Source: Vallitalea okinawensis (lineage in GTDB: Bacteria; Bacillota; Clostridia; Lachnospirales; PQDH01). From it: a stretch of 64,000 nucleotides of DNA. Shown one piece after another: positions 1-8,496 of the stretch; positions within the stretch are counted from its first letter, which is position 1; every line of letters starts with the position of its first letter. A program made the position numbers and the translations under genes. The notes below the pieces were generated by a model that saw only the letters and a program-made list of their open reading frames with translations, made no database searches and was not told the DNA's origin. Location of the stretch: positions 1 to 64,000 of the forward strand of contig NZ_PQDH01000004.1 in assembly GCF_002964605.1 (NCBI RefSeq), given 5' to 3'.

Positions 1-441
1 GAAGGGTTAATCATCGCTTATCAGCTATGCAGTGCCATAGCTAGCATCTTTGCCAAGAACTTCTCAAAAGACATCCATCCAGTGGTATTAACCGTATGGC
101 AAATGTTTATCGGTTCCTCCATACTCATCGTCATCGGTTTAATAGGATTTGACTTTAGTTCCATTACCTATTCATCCGAGTTGATAGCCATCCTGCTCTA
201 CTTATCAGCAGTATCAGCAGCAGCTTATACCATATGGAACATCTTGCTTAAATACAACAAAGCAGCAGAGATCAGTATCTTTAAATTTGTAACACCAGTA
301 GCAGGTACCTTGTTATCGGTAGCCATCTTAGGCGATGCACTGGATTACAAGACCATCATTGCCTTAGTATTTGTCAGCTTAGGGATCATTGCTGTTTATT
401 ATAAGAAGGATAAAGAGAGCAAGAGTAAGGTAGCTCAGTAA
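1..441 (+). CDS. EamA/DMT-family transporter, C-terminal part
   Basis: The frame is open from base 1, so the gene begins before the window. About 146 codons remain, ending in TAA at 439-441. The visible part has four to five hydrophobic helices and the second-repeat pattern of EamA (drug/metabolite transporter) permeases: a Pro-Val-Val-Leu-Thr helix, an SAAAYTIWN-type helix, then FVTPVAGTLLSVAILGD and a last helix followed by a Lys-rich cytoplasmic tail. EamA proteins export small metabolites or amino acids across the cytoplasmic membrane; the substrate cannot be told. A hairpin at 506-547 probably ends the transcript. Confidence 0.85.
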   Translation, partial: EGLIIAYQLCSAIASIFAKNFSKDIHPVVLTVWQMFIGSSILIVIGLIGFDFSSITYSSELIAILLYLSAVSAAAYTIWNILLKYNKAAEISIFKFVTPVAGTLLSVAILGDALDYKTIIALVFVSLGIIAVYYKKDKESKSKVAQ

Positions 442-505
442 ATTTTACAATGTAGACTGCAAGTTGTACTGGATAAAGATAGATTAAAATATTGCACATA
501 AAGTG

Positions 506-550
506 AAGCCTCACTATAATATCAATGATGATATTGTTGTGAGGCTTATA
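506..550 (+). terminator. Terminator-like hairpin after the EamA gene
   Basis: AAGCCTCAC at 506-514 pairs perfectly with GTGAGGCTT at 539-547, and the AT-rich loop contains a further AATATC/GATATT pairing. The T-run after it is weak, so termination may be inefficient. Confidence 0.55.
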
Positions 551-707
551 TTGGTTCTTTATCTATTTTGGATTATTCTATACTTATGGTAGTTTGCGTA
601 TTGCATTATTTTATCTATAGATTTTCTATAAACATAGTTTATAGTGGTTAATATTTTACAATATAGTGAATATATCAGTAGATTTTTAGCACAATATTGA
701 CAAGCGT

Positions 708-743
708 GTCATAAAACCGCAGAACTATGTCATAATTTCGCAG
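708..743 (+). promoter_or_regulatory. Tandem AraC-type operator upstream of the symporter
   Basis: Two direct half-sites, GTCATAAAACCGCAG (708-722) and GTCATAATTTCGCAG (729-743), start exactly 21 bp apart, that is two helical turns on the same face. AraC-family proteins classically bind such tandem repeats upstream of the -35 region. A TATAAT at 777-782 has no good -35 box, as expected for an activator-dependent promoter. A related pair is found at 4350-4385 upstream of the GH2 gene. Binding by the AraC proteins encoded at 2226-4317 is inferred. Confidence 0.6.
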
Positions 744-808
744 TGTTACTTTGTGAATTATCTTCTACAATTACACTATAATTGTCGTAGAACCTAGGAG
801 GTAATATT

Positions 809-2167
809 ATGAGTAATACTAAAAAAGTCAGTGTACTTGAAAAAGTGGGATATGGTTTAGGGGATTTCTCATGTAATCTGTTTTGGCAACCGATTCTCAT
901 GTTTCTACTATTCTTCTATACTGATGTATTTGGGATATCAGCAGCATCAGCAGCAATATTATTTCTTGTAGCCCGAGTTTGGGATGCTATTAATGACCCT
1001 ATAATGGGAGCTGTCATAGATCGTACCCATACTCGTTGGGGAAAATTTAGACCATATATGTTATTTGGGGCAATCCCATTTGGTATATTAGCAATCCTAA
1101 CCTTTACAGTACCTGATCTTGGAGGGACAGCCAAATTAATTTATGCTTACGTAACATATATTGGGTTAGGTATGATTTATACAATCGTCAATACACCTTA
1201 TAGTGCTTTATCTTCCTCCATTACACAAGAACCTGTGGAGCGTTCAAATTTATCCGTCATTCGTATGCTTTTTGCCATGGCATCCACAGCTATTGTCATT
1301 ATCGGTATGCCTATTTTAATTGATATCTTTGGTCAGGATAATCCTGCACAAGGTTATCAATACACCATGATTGTATTTGCAATTTTGGCCGTAATATTAA
1401 TGCTTTTCTCTTTTATGACAACAAGAGAACGTTATAGCAGTCCTGCAACCACAGAGAAGTTTAAATTCAGTGAAATTAAGACTTTATATAAAAATAATAG
1501 ACCATTATTAATCATTAGTCTTTTCTTCTTCTTAACAATGAGTCGAGGAGCTATTGGTCAAGCGGCTGGTTTATATCATTTACAATATGTACTTAACCGA
1601 ATGGATCTTTTCACTGTATTTGGTATGATTGCCTTATCTGTAACCTTTGTTTCAGTTCTTTTTGTACCATTACTATCGAAAAAGTGGGACAAAAAGACAT
1701 TGGTGATGGTAGGTTTAGTTATCAGTTTTATCCGCCCGATAGCTTACTTTTCAACTAGTGTACCTCTTATCATTGCTGGTAATGTCTTGGGAGCAATTGG
1801 TAATGGTATTATAACAGGATTACTTTGGGGGCTAGTTCCTGATATTGTTGAGTACAACGAATATAAGGCTGGAGAAAGAAAAGAAGGTATTATTTTCTCT
1901 ATGATAGGTTTCTCGTTAAAAATGGGTACTGCCATTGGTGGTGTACTGCCAGGTATTATCCTTGACCTGACTGGCTATCATGCAAATGTTGCTCAAACAC
2001 CTTTGGCATTATTTGGTATAAAATCTCTTATGAGCTTAATCCCATTAATCATAGGTGTCCTAACATACTTTGTTATTAGACGTTATGAACTAACTGGTAA
2101 ACGATATAATGAGATACTTGAGGATCTAAAGAAGCGCCGTTCAGTAGAAGCGAAACAAATAGCCTAG
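809..2167 (+). CDS. GPH-family sugar:cation symporter (MFS)
   Basis: A 452-residue, 12-helix permease of the glycoside-pentoside-hexuronide:cation symporter family (MelB/XynP/UidB type), which couples uptake of a glycoside to Na+ or H+. The N-terminus has the family's GYGLGDF segment and FYTDVFG, then D-x-x-NDP-x-MG-x-x-x-D and TRWGKFRPY between helices 2 and 3. AGGAGG at 796-801 sets the ATG start. The downstream AraC pair and the GH2 glycosidase with a matching upstream operator suggest that it imports the GH2 substrate, possibly a beta-glucuronide or beta-galactoside. The exact sugar is unknown. Confidence 0.9.
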   Translation: MSNTKKVSVLEKVGYGLGDFSCNLFWQPILMFLLFFYTDVFGISAASAAILFLVARVWDAINDPIMGAVIDRTHTRWGKFRPYMLFGAIPFGILAILTFTVPDLGGTAKLIYAYVTYIGLGMIYTIVNTPYSALSSSITQEPVERSNLSVIRMLFAMASTAIVIIGMPILIDIFGQDNPAQGYQYTMIVFAILAVILMLFSFMTTRERYSSPATTEKFKFSEIKTLYKNNRPLLIISLFFFLTMSRGAIGQAAGLYHLQYVLNRMDLFTVFGMIALSVTFVSVLFVPLLSKKWDKKTLVMVGLVISFIRPIAYFSTSVPLIIAGNVLGAIGNGIITGLLWGLVPDIVEYNEYKAGERKEGIIFSMIGFSLKMGTAIGGVLPGIILDLTGYHANVAQTPLALFGIKSLMSLIPLIIGVLTYFVIRRYELTGKRYNEILEDLKKRRSVEAKQIA

Positions 2168-2180
2168 GTTTGAGAAATAG

Positions 2181-2218
2181 AAAAAGAGCAGTGCAATCAT
2201 CGGATTGTACTGCTTTTT
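2181..2218. terminator. Bidirectional rho-independent terminator
   Basis: AGCAGTGCAATC (2187-2198), loop ATCG, GATTGTACTGCT (2203-2214) with one G-T mismatch-type pairing, flanked by A-run on the left and T-run on the right. It can end both the rightward symporter and the leftward AraC transcripts. Confidence 0.85.
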
Positions 2219-2225
2219 AGCTCAC

Positions 2226-3245
2226 TTATAACTCCTGATTTTGTTTACTTTGCTTATATTCAATGGGGGTAATTCCCTCATGTTTTTTGAAGATTTTATA
2301 GAAGTGACTGATACTGCTATAACCAATCTCAAAAGCAATTTCCTCAATGGATTTCTCTGTATACTCCAAAAGGATCTTAGCTTTATCCAACTTAATTTCT
2401 TGAAGAATAGAAGAAAAATTCTTGCCAGTTTCTTTCTTGACTAACCGACTGAGATAATTAGGATTAAAGTGAAAATAAGTTGAAACATTTTTTATTGTAG
2501 CATGTTGATAATTCTGTTGCATATACTTAATGATGCGATGAATGGATAGGTCCTCTTTTCCCGGGTCAATAAAAATACCTTGTGTTATGGGATATATACG
2601 TAGTAGTTCTGTACCTAGTTGATAAAACAAGCCTAAAACGTTCATTTCAGATCCCATTTTGTCTAATGTATATTCTTCCATCATACGTTTAACGATACTA
2701 CTGACCTTCTCAAATTTATGGGTTTGAAAATGTATATAGTTCTTCTTGTGTATATTACCTGAATAGAAATCCTTAAATGGATGATCATCGGGCATTACCA
2801 TTAATAGTTCTTGTCTTATACTATCAGTAATTATTGCATTGAATGATATATTGCTTAGTCCTTCAGATCGTACAGAATGATAGGCTTTTTTATTAAGAAT
2901 ACAAATATCACCAGCCTGTAGTTGTACAACTTCGTCATCAATCTTTGTTTCAATTTGACCGGAATAAACAAAAATCAATTCGTAATAATCGTGGTTATGC
3001 AAGGCAACGTTTACATAATGCTTATCAATAGAAAACAAAATCCTATGCGTTGATTCTTCTTTACCCATTAGTCGTTCCATAGAATTTACTGTGGAGGTAA
3101 AAGGACTAGTACCTTCCATGTAGTAAGCTTTAGACTCTAGAGGATGGTGAACGATCTTATACTGATATTCTTTAGGCATTTCTTGTATACGACTAAAAAA
3201 AGCTTCTCTATCATAAGTGGGTAGTCCGCTGTATTTCTCTTTCAT
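2226..3245 (-). CDS. AraC-family transcriptional regulator (copy 1)
   Basis: 339 residues. An N-terminal cupin-like sensing domain (about residues 75-140) contains HNHDYYEL, the usual metal/sugar-binding start of AraC cupins. Two helix-turn-helix motifs fill about residues 240-335 (HFNPNYLSRLVKKETG and IAFEIGYSSISHFYKIFKK), ending in GITPIEY. It lies 19 bp downstream of a very similar regulator (3265-4317) on the same strand, and the two share motifs such as NPFTSTV/SPFTSTV, ALHNH and KKNYIHF, so they are tandem duplicates. It probably controls the symporter and GH2 genes on either side in response to a sugar. Confidence 0.9.
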   Translation of the reverse strand: MKEKYSGLPTYDREAFFSRIQEMPKEYQYKIVHHPLESKAYYMEGTSPFTSTVNSMERLMGKEESTHRILFSIDKHYVNVALHNHDYYELIFVYSGQIETKIDDEVVQLQAGDICILNKKAYHSVRSEGLSNISFNAIITDSIRQELLMVMPDDHPFKDFYSGNIHKKNYIHFQTHKFEKVSSIVKRMMEEYTLDKMGSEMNVLGLFYQLGTELLRIYPITQGIFIDPGKEDLSIHRIIKYMQQNYQHATIKNVSTYFHFNPNYLSRLVKKETGKNFSSILQEIKLDKAKILLEYTEKSIEEIAFEIGYSSISHFYKIFKKHEGITPIEYKQSKQNQEL

Positions 3246-3264
3246 GGATAATCACCTTCTATAT

Positions 3265-4317
3265 TTAATAGATTTTATTTCCTTTATATTCTACAGGTGT
3301 AATCCCCTCACACTCTTTAAAGACCTTATAAAAATGACTAACGCTATTATACCCGACTTCATAGGCTATTTCTTCTACAGAACGCTTAGAATTCTCTAGC
3401 AGAATTTTAGCCTTATTTAGCTTAATTTCCTTTAAAATCTGTGTAAAACTTTTTCCTGTTTCTTTTTTAATGTAACGACTTAAGTAGCTGGGATTAAAAT
3501 GAAAGTAGTTGGATACACTGGTTATACTGGCATGCTGGTAATTCTGCTGAAGGTATCTAAGAATTTTTTCTATTGAAGTATCTTCGACTTCTTCTTCCAC
3601 TTCAAAATTTTCTTTATCATTAAGATAGGGGTAGAGTCTTATCAGTTCTGTAATAAGAACTGCAAAATAGCCAGTTACAGCCAAGCTTGATTCTGGTTTA
3701 TCTAAGAAGTATTCTTCAATCATATGATGACTCATACTCTGGATTTTTTCATAATTTCTAGTTTTGAAGTGAATGTAATTCTTCTTTATTGCTTGACCTA
3801 GAAAAAAATCAGTCATAGGATGACCTTCTGGCATCATGCTAACTATTCGTTGACGGAATTCATCCATGATAATGCCATTATAGCTTAGATTATTTTCGCC
3901 AGTTGTCTTTATTGAATGGATGGCTTGCTTATTAAGTAGACATAAATCGCCTGTTTCTAAAATGACTTTATCGCCATCAATGATTGTCTCCACTTTACCT
4001 GAAGAGATATGAATATATTCAAAGAATTCATGATTGTGTAAAGCGATGTTAGTAAAATGTCTATCTACAGTAAATAAAAGCTTACCTCCACTGATGTCCT
4101 GATTAGATAGCTGCTTTAAAATCTTTACAGTTGAAGTAAAAGGATTGCTACCAACCATATAATAGGGTTTATCTTCTAAGGGATTATAGATGAGTTTTAA
4201 TTGCAATTCACTTGGAGCATTTTGGATTATACTATATAAATCTTTTTTATTATACTGATCTGATTTTTGATCACATCTTAGTTTATAGGCATTCTTATTA
4301 CCCTGTTTCTTCACCAT
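3265..4317 (-). CDS. AraC-family transcriptional regulator (copy 2)
   Basis: 350 residues with an N-terminal cupin (ALHNHEFFEY near residue 90-100) and a C-terminal double helix-turn-helix (HFNPSYLSRYIKKETG, IAYEVGYNSVSHFYKVF). AGGAGG precedes the ATG. It is divergent from the GH2 gene, and the shared intergenic region contains a tandem half-site pair at 4350-4385, which makes autoregulation and control of the GH2 gene likely. Compared with copy 1 it carries an acidic insertion (EVEEEVEDTS) between sensor and DNA-binding domains. Confidence 0.9.
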   Translation of the reverse strand: MVKKQGNKNAYKLRCDQKSDQYNKKDLYSIIQNAPSELQLKLIYNPLEDKPYYMVGSNPFTSTVKILKQLSNQDISGGKLLFTVDRHFTNIALHNHEFFEYIHISSGKVETIIDGDKVILETGDLCLLNKQAIHSIKTTGENNLSYNGIIMDEFRQRIVSMMPEGHPMTDFFLGQAIKKNYIHFKTRNYEKIQSMSHHMIEEYFLDKPESSLAVTGYFAVLITELIRLYPYLNDKENFEVEEEVEDTSIEKILRYLQQNYQHASITSVSNYFHFNPSYLSRYIKKETGKSFTQILKEIKLNKAKILLENSKRSVEEIAYEVGYNSVSHFYKVFKECEGITPVEYKGNKIY

Positions 4318-4349
4318 ACCCCTCCTTCTAAGGCTTATTTATTGAAAGC

Positions 4350-4385
4350 TACATGAAAACACATAGATGCATCATGATATCGCAG
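4350..4385 (+). promoter_or_regulatory. Tandem AraC-type operator between AraC and GH2 genes
   Basis: TACATGAAAACACAT (4350-4364) and ATCATGATATCGCAG (4371-4385) start 21 bp apart. The second matches the symporter half-sites at 12 of 15 positions and the first more weakly at 9 of 15. Candidate -10 boxes TATAAC lie at 4406 and 4414. Same spacing, same core (CAT-A-A, CGCAG) and the same regulators nearby argue for a shared regulon. Confidence 0.55.
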
Positions 4386-4447
4386 TGAATTTATTAACTA
4401 TTTCGTATAACATTATAACATATTTTATCTTTAAGGAGGTTAAAACG

Positions 4448-6334
4448 ATGACAAGTAATAATTGGAATCCTATAGAAGAGAACCTGATGACAAGGTGGGC
4501 TAAAGATGTTGATCATAGTTGTCCATTACCTGAATACCCTCGTCCACAAATGATAAGAGAAGATTGGATGAACTTGAATGGCTTATGGGATTATGCCATA
4601 CTTCCTAAAGTTGAAAATCACGTTAATCAATTTGATGGCAAAATTCTTGTGCCTTATTGTATAGAATCAGCTTTATCTGGCGTAAAAAGAGCACTTCAAC
4701 CCGATGAGCATCTTTGGTATAAAAGAGATTTTCATTTGCCTAGAGAGTGGGAAGAAAAGCGTATTCTCTTACACTTTGGGGCTATTGATTGGCAAGCAAC
4801 AGTTGCTGTAAACGGTAAAGAAGTTGGATCACATACAGGAGGCTATTTACCCTTTTCATTTGATATTACAGATTTTCTTGGAGAAGGTAAGAATGAAATG
4901 ACAGTTAAGGTTTGGGACCCAACGGATACCCATTGGCAACAAAAAGGTAAACAAGTTCTTAATCCACATAGTATTTTCTATACTGCTACATCCGGTATAT
5001 GGCAGACTGTTTGGATGGAGGCTGTTCCTAAGAGTTATATCAAAAACCTTAAAATGACACCAGATATTGATGCTGAAAAGTTACATCTAGAAACAACCGT
5101 CATTGGGCATAGCGATTTATTCATTAGAGGGACTGTTTTAAAACAAGGTAAAGAGGTCATCACAGAGATTCAATCTGTAGGACAAGAAATGTCTCTTTCT
5201 ATAATCAATCCAATGTTATGGAGCCCGAACCAACCTTTCCTTTATGATTTAAGGGTAGAATTGGTGTCTGGTAATCAGGTTATAGATTCAGTAGATAGTT
5301 ATTTTGGGATGCGTAAGTTTAGTCTAATGGAAGATGAAGAAGGTACAAAACGATTAGCTCTTAATAATAAGATTCTTTTCCAAAATGGTCCCCTTGATCA
5401 AGGTTACTGGCCGGATGGTATCTATACTGCCCCAACAGATGAAGCCTTACGCTTTGATATAGAAGAAACAAAACGCTTAGGTTTTAATATGACACGTAAG
5501 CATATCAAGGTTGAACCTGCTAGGTGGTACTATTGGTGCGATAAAATTGGTCTTATCGTATGGCAAGATATGATCAATGGTGGTAAATTGGCTTTTGATA
5601 AGCTGATCCCTGAGAAACTTCAAAGTGGTCAACTTGATATACCTATGGAAATTATGCAAAAGATGGTTTCTGGCCAAGAAATGGATACGTCAGAAATGAT
5701 GGTTATTATGCATGCTGTTGTTAATAGTGTGGATGATGATACCAGCAAGAAGTGGTATGATTATGTTAACCGTAATGAAGAAGCCCGTCATCAATTTGAA
5801 GCAGAGTTAAAAGAACTTGTAGACACCTTATATAATGTACCGTCATTAGGTATGTGGATTCCTTTTAATGAATCATGGGGACAATTTGATTCAAGAAGAG
5901 TTGGTGACTGGTTATCTTCCTATGATCCAACACGCTATGTAGACTATCACTGTGGTTGGATTGATACAAAGGGGGGGCAATTACAAACAGAACATATCTA
6001 TTGTCAACCTTTAGCCATGCCAGAAGTGAAAAACAATAGAGCTATGATTGTATCGGAGTACGGTGGATATACTTATCAACCTAAAGGTCATATTTGGGAA
6101 GATGAATTCTTTTCTTACTCACATTATGAAACACTTGAAGACTTTGAGAAGGCTTATGTATCACTTATTGAGGAGCAAGTTAAGCCCTTAAAGGAACAAG
6201 GGTGCTGTGGTGTAGTTTATACACAAATCACAGATGTAGAGCGTGAAATTAATGGTTTTTTATCCTATGATCGACAGGTATTAAAAGTAAATCCAGACCG
6301 AATCAATAAGATACATCAGACATTATACAAATAA
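4448..6334 (+). CDS. Glycoside hydrolase family 2 enzyme
   Basis: 628 residues from the ATG at 4448, which follows AAGGAGG; an earlier in-frame ATG at 4367 has no ribosome binding site and overlaps the operator. Domain order is N-terminal jelly-roll sugar-binding domain (residues about 30-215, with YKRDF and GAIDW-type GH2 signatures), immunoglobulin-like domain, then a TIM barrel. The acid/base is probably E475 in FNESWG and the nucleophile E537 in VSEYGGY. GH2 covers beta-galactosidase, beta-glucuronidase and beta-mannosidase, and the substrate cannot be assigned. No signal peptide is visible, so it should act in the cytoplasm on sugars brought in by the symporter. Confidence 0.88.
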   Translation: MTSNNWNPIEENLMTRWAKDVDHSCPLPEYPRPQMIREDWMNLNGLWDYAILPKVENHVNQFDGKILVPYCIESALSGVKRALQPDEHLWYKRDFHLPREWEEKRILLHFGAIDWQATVAVNGKEVGSHTGGYLPFSFDITDFLGEGKNEMTVKVWDPTDTHWQQKGKQVLNPHSIFYTATSGIWQTVWMEAVPKSYIKNLKMTPDIDAEKLHLETTVIGHSDLFIRGTVLKQGKEVITEIQSVGQEMSLSIINPMLWSPNQPFLYDLRVELVSGNQVIDSVDSYFGMRKFSLMEDEEGTKRLALNNKILFQNGPLDQGYWPDGIYTAPTDEALRFDIEETKRLGFNMTRKHIKVEPARWYYWCDKIGLIVWQDMINGGKLAFDKLIPEKLQSGQLDIPMEIMQKMVSGQEMDTSEMMVIMHAVVNSVDDDTSKKWYDYVNRNEEARHQFEAELKELVDTLYNVPSLGMWIPFNESWGQFDSRRVGDWLSSYDPTRYVDYHCGWIDTKGGQLQTEHIYCQPLAMPEVKNNRAMIVSEYGGYTYQPKGHIWEDEFFSYSHYETLEDFEKAYVSLIEEQVKPLKEQGCCGVVYTQITDVEREINGFLSYDRQVLKVNPDRINKIHQTLYK

Positions 6335-6344
6335 CATTTAATAG

Positions 6345-6384
6345 AAAACTCCCTATAAGCATTGTCTTATGGGGAGTTTTTGTA
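6345..6384 (+). terminator. Rho-independent terminator after GH2
   Basis: AAAACTCCCTATAAG pairs with CTTATGGGGAGTTTT around a CATTGT loop (6345-6381), followed by TTTGT. Confidence 0.85.
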
Positions 6385-6582
6385 TCATCTATATCCATAT
6401 TAATACTTCATTTAATGAAAAGTTTTAGTAATTAGCTTAGAAAAAATGCAAAAGAAATTGATATATTTCTAAAATATTTTAGATTTCATAATACTAGGTA
6501 TTTAATTATACTATAACTAACACAAAATATTTTAAAAACTTAACAGCCTTGATCAATGCTAAATTAAAGAGGGTGAAGCTCA

Positions 6583-7539
6583 TTGAATGGTGTTACTACT
6601 GTTAAATACAAAGAAGAGAAAAATAAAGTGAATTATACTTGGAAAGAATTTAAAAAACAAAAATACCTTCAAATAATGGTTATTCCATGGGTGATTTGGT
6701 TAATTGTTTTCTCTTATATACCTATGTATGGTATTATAATTGCGTTTAAAGAATTTCAGATTGGTAATGGTATACTCGGTAGTCCTTGGGTTGGATTTAT
6801 GCAATTTAAAATGTTCTTTAATAATCCAGAATTCTTCAATATTATGAAGAATACATTGGGCATCAGTATTTTAAAGTTAGTCATAGGATTTCCAGCGCCA
6901 ATCATATTGGCCTTACTACTAAATGAATTAACACATGCGAAGTTTAAAAAGCTTGTACAATCCGTATCCTATCTCCCACATTTCATATCATGGGTAATTA
7001 TGGCTGGAATCATAACAAGAATTTTATCTGGAGAAGGCGGCGTTATTAATGAATTATTAATGGCAATCGGTTTATTACAGGAACCTATAACTTTTTTAGG
7101 TGAGCCACAATATTTTTGGGGCATTTTAGTTCTATCCGATATATGGAAAGGTGTGGGTTGGGGATCCATTATTTATCTTGCAGCTATCAGTAATGTTGAC
7201 CAAGGTATGTATGAAGCCGCTGCCATTGATGGTGCTAAAAGGTTTCAGAGAATCTGGCATATTACTCTTCCTTCCATCGCGCCAACAATTGTAATTTTAC
7301 TTATATTTAGTGTAAGTGGTATACTAAATGCTGGTTTTGATCAAATCTATTTATTGCAAAATCCGTTAGTGCTGGACGTAGGTGAAGTTTTAGACACTTA
7401 TGTTTATAAAGTAGGGATCTCACAAGCTAGATATTCTTATTCAACAGCAGTAGGTTTATTTAAATCTGTTGTTGGTTTTATATTAATACTTATAACGAAC
7501 TGGTTGGCTAAAAAGGTAAGTGACCAGGGAATATTTTAA
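6583..7539 (+). CDS. ABC sugar transporter permease (LplB-like)
   Basis: 318 residues, six membrane helices, binding-protein-dependent permease of the carbohydrate CUT1 type. The EAA loop that contacts the ATPase reads EAAAIDGAKRFQRIW (about residues 210-225). The TTG start at 6583 is placed by GAGGGTG about 8 bases upstream. It opens a three-gene importer operon with the next permease (21-bp gap) and a lipoprotein (8497). No ATPase gene follows. Substrate is probably an oligosaccharide but cannot be named. Confidence 0.9.
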   Translation: MNGVTTVKYKEEKNKVNYTWKEFKKQKYLQIMVIPWVIWLIVFSYIPMYGIIIAFKEFQIGNGILGSPWVGFMQFKMFFNNPEFFNIMKNTLGISILKLVIGFPAPIILALLLNELTHAKFKKLVQSVSYLPHFISWVIMAGIITRILSGEGGVINELLMAIGLLQEPITFLGEPQYFWGILVLSDIWKGVGWGSIIYLAAISNVDQGMYEAAAIDGAKRFQRIWHITLPSIAPTIVILLIFSVSGILNAGFDQIYLLQNPLVLDVGEVLDTYVYKVGISQARYSYSTAVGLFKSVVGFILILITNWLAKKVSDQGIF

Positions 7540-7560
7540 TGGAGTTAGGGTGAGAACAAT

Positions 7561-8436
7561 TTGAAAAAAACAATAGGTGAGAAAATTTTTGATTATGTCA
7601 ATATCTTATTCATGTGTATTATAATTTTTTTATTCATATTCCCTTTTTGGCAGTTACTGATGATTTCATTTAATGATGCTACAGATGCCATGCGAGGTGG
7701 TATTTATTTTTGGCCTAGAATGTGGACACTTAAAAACTATCAAATGACTTTAAAACATCCTTTGATTGGTAATGCTTATTTGATTACTATTCTTAGAACG
7801 GTCATTGGTACTATATGTAGTTTATTAGCTACAGGTATGTTTGCATACGGTCTATCTAAAAAGCATCTGGTATTTAGGAAAGTATATTTAACATTAGCTA
7901 CTATTACTATGTTTTTCTCGGGTGGGCTGATACCTACATTCCTACTTATTAGAGGACTTGGATTGACAAATAACTTTTGGGTATACATTATACCTAGTCT
8001 TATTAGTGTATGGAACATGATTATCATGAAAACATTTTTTCAATCTCTTCCAGCCTCATTAGAAGAGTCTGCTAAAATAGATGGGTATAATGATTTACAA
8101 ATATTTTTTAAGATAGTACTACCAACATCTACACCAATAATAGCTGCCATCGCTTTATTTAATGGTGTTGGGCATTGGAATGCATGGTTTGATGCGTACA
8201 TTTATATAAATGATGCGAATCTGCTACCGTTACAGACAATTTTAATGAAAATTGTTGCTCAAAACTCGGCAGCTCAAGAGCTGATGCAACATGAGCAAGC
8301 GGTACAAGGGGCGGTTACCCCGGAGGCAATGAAAATAACAACGATGATGATAGCTATAGGTCCAATTGTATTGATTTATCCATTTCTACAAAAGTACTTT
8401 ATGAAAGGAATTATGATAGGAGCTATAAAGGAATAA
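7561..8436 (+). CDS. ABC sugar transporter permease (YtcP/LplC-like)
   Basis: 291 residues with six helices; the EAA motif is EESAKIDGYNDLQIFFKIVLP and the C-terminus ends in the family-typical KYFMKGIMIGAIKE. TTG start after a weak GGGTGAG site. It forms the second half of the membrane channel with the 6583 permease. Confidence 0.9.
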   Translation: MKKTIGEKIFDYVNILFMCIIIFLFIFPFWQLLMISFNDATDAMRGGIYFWPRMWTLKNYQMTLKHPLIGNAYLITILRTVIGTICSLLATGMFAYGLSKKHLVFRKVYLTLATITMFFSGGLIPTFLLIRGLGLTNNFWVYIIPSLISVWNMIIMKTFFQSLPASLEESAKIDGYNDLQIFFKIVLPTSTPIIAAIALFNGVGHWNAWFDAYIYINDANLLPLQTILMKIVAQNSAAQELMQHEQAVQGAVTPEAMKITTMMIAIGPIVLIYPFLQKYFMKGIMIGAIKE

Positions 8437-8496
8437 TCATCGGGATACAGCCGATGTTATTTATATATAATTTATAATGCAAATGGAGGGTGAAGG

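Larger units (their letters stand above)
442..808. other. Intergenic region with terminator and symporter control region
   Basis: This 367-bp gap holds the hairpin at 506-547, a tandem AraC-type operator candidate at 708-743, a TATAAT -10 candidate at 777-782 and the ribosome binding site of the symporter gene. No credible small ORF was seen. Confidence 0.6.

Noticed and set aside
697-702. TTGACA as -35 box of the symporter promoter
   Set aside because: No -10 box at the right distance; it overlaps the edge of the tandem operator and the TATAAT at 777 is too far away.
4367-4447. Longer start of the GH2 gene
   Set aside because: The extra 27 codons have no ribosome binding site, are hydrophobic and unlike GH2 N-termini, and overlap the putative operator; AAGGAGG before 4448 fixes the start.
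6468-6483. Perfect 16-bp palindrome TCTAAAATATTTTAGA upstream of the ABC operon
   Set aside because: Made almost entirely of A and T; several such palindromes are expected by chance in 64 kb of this composition.
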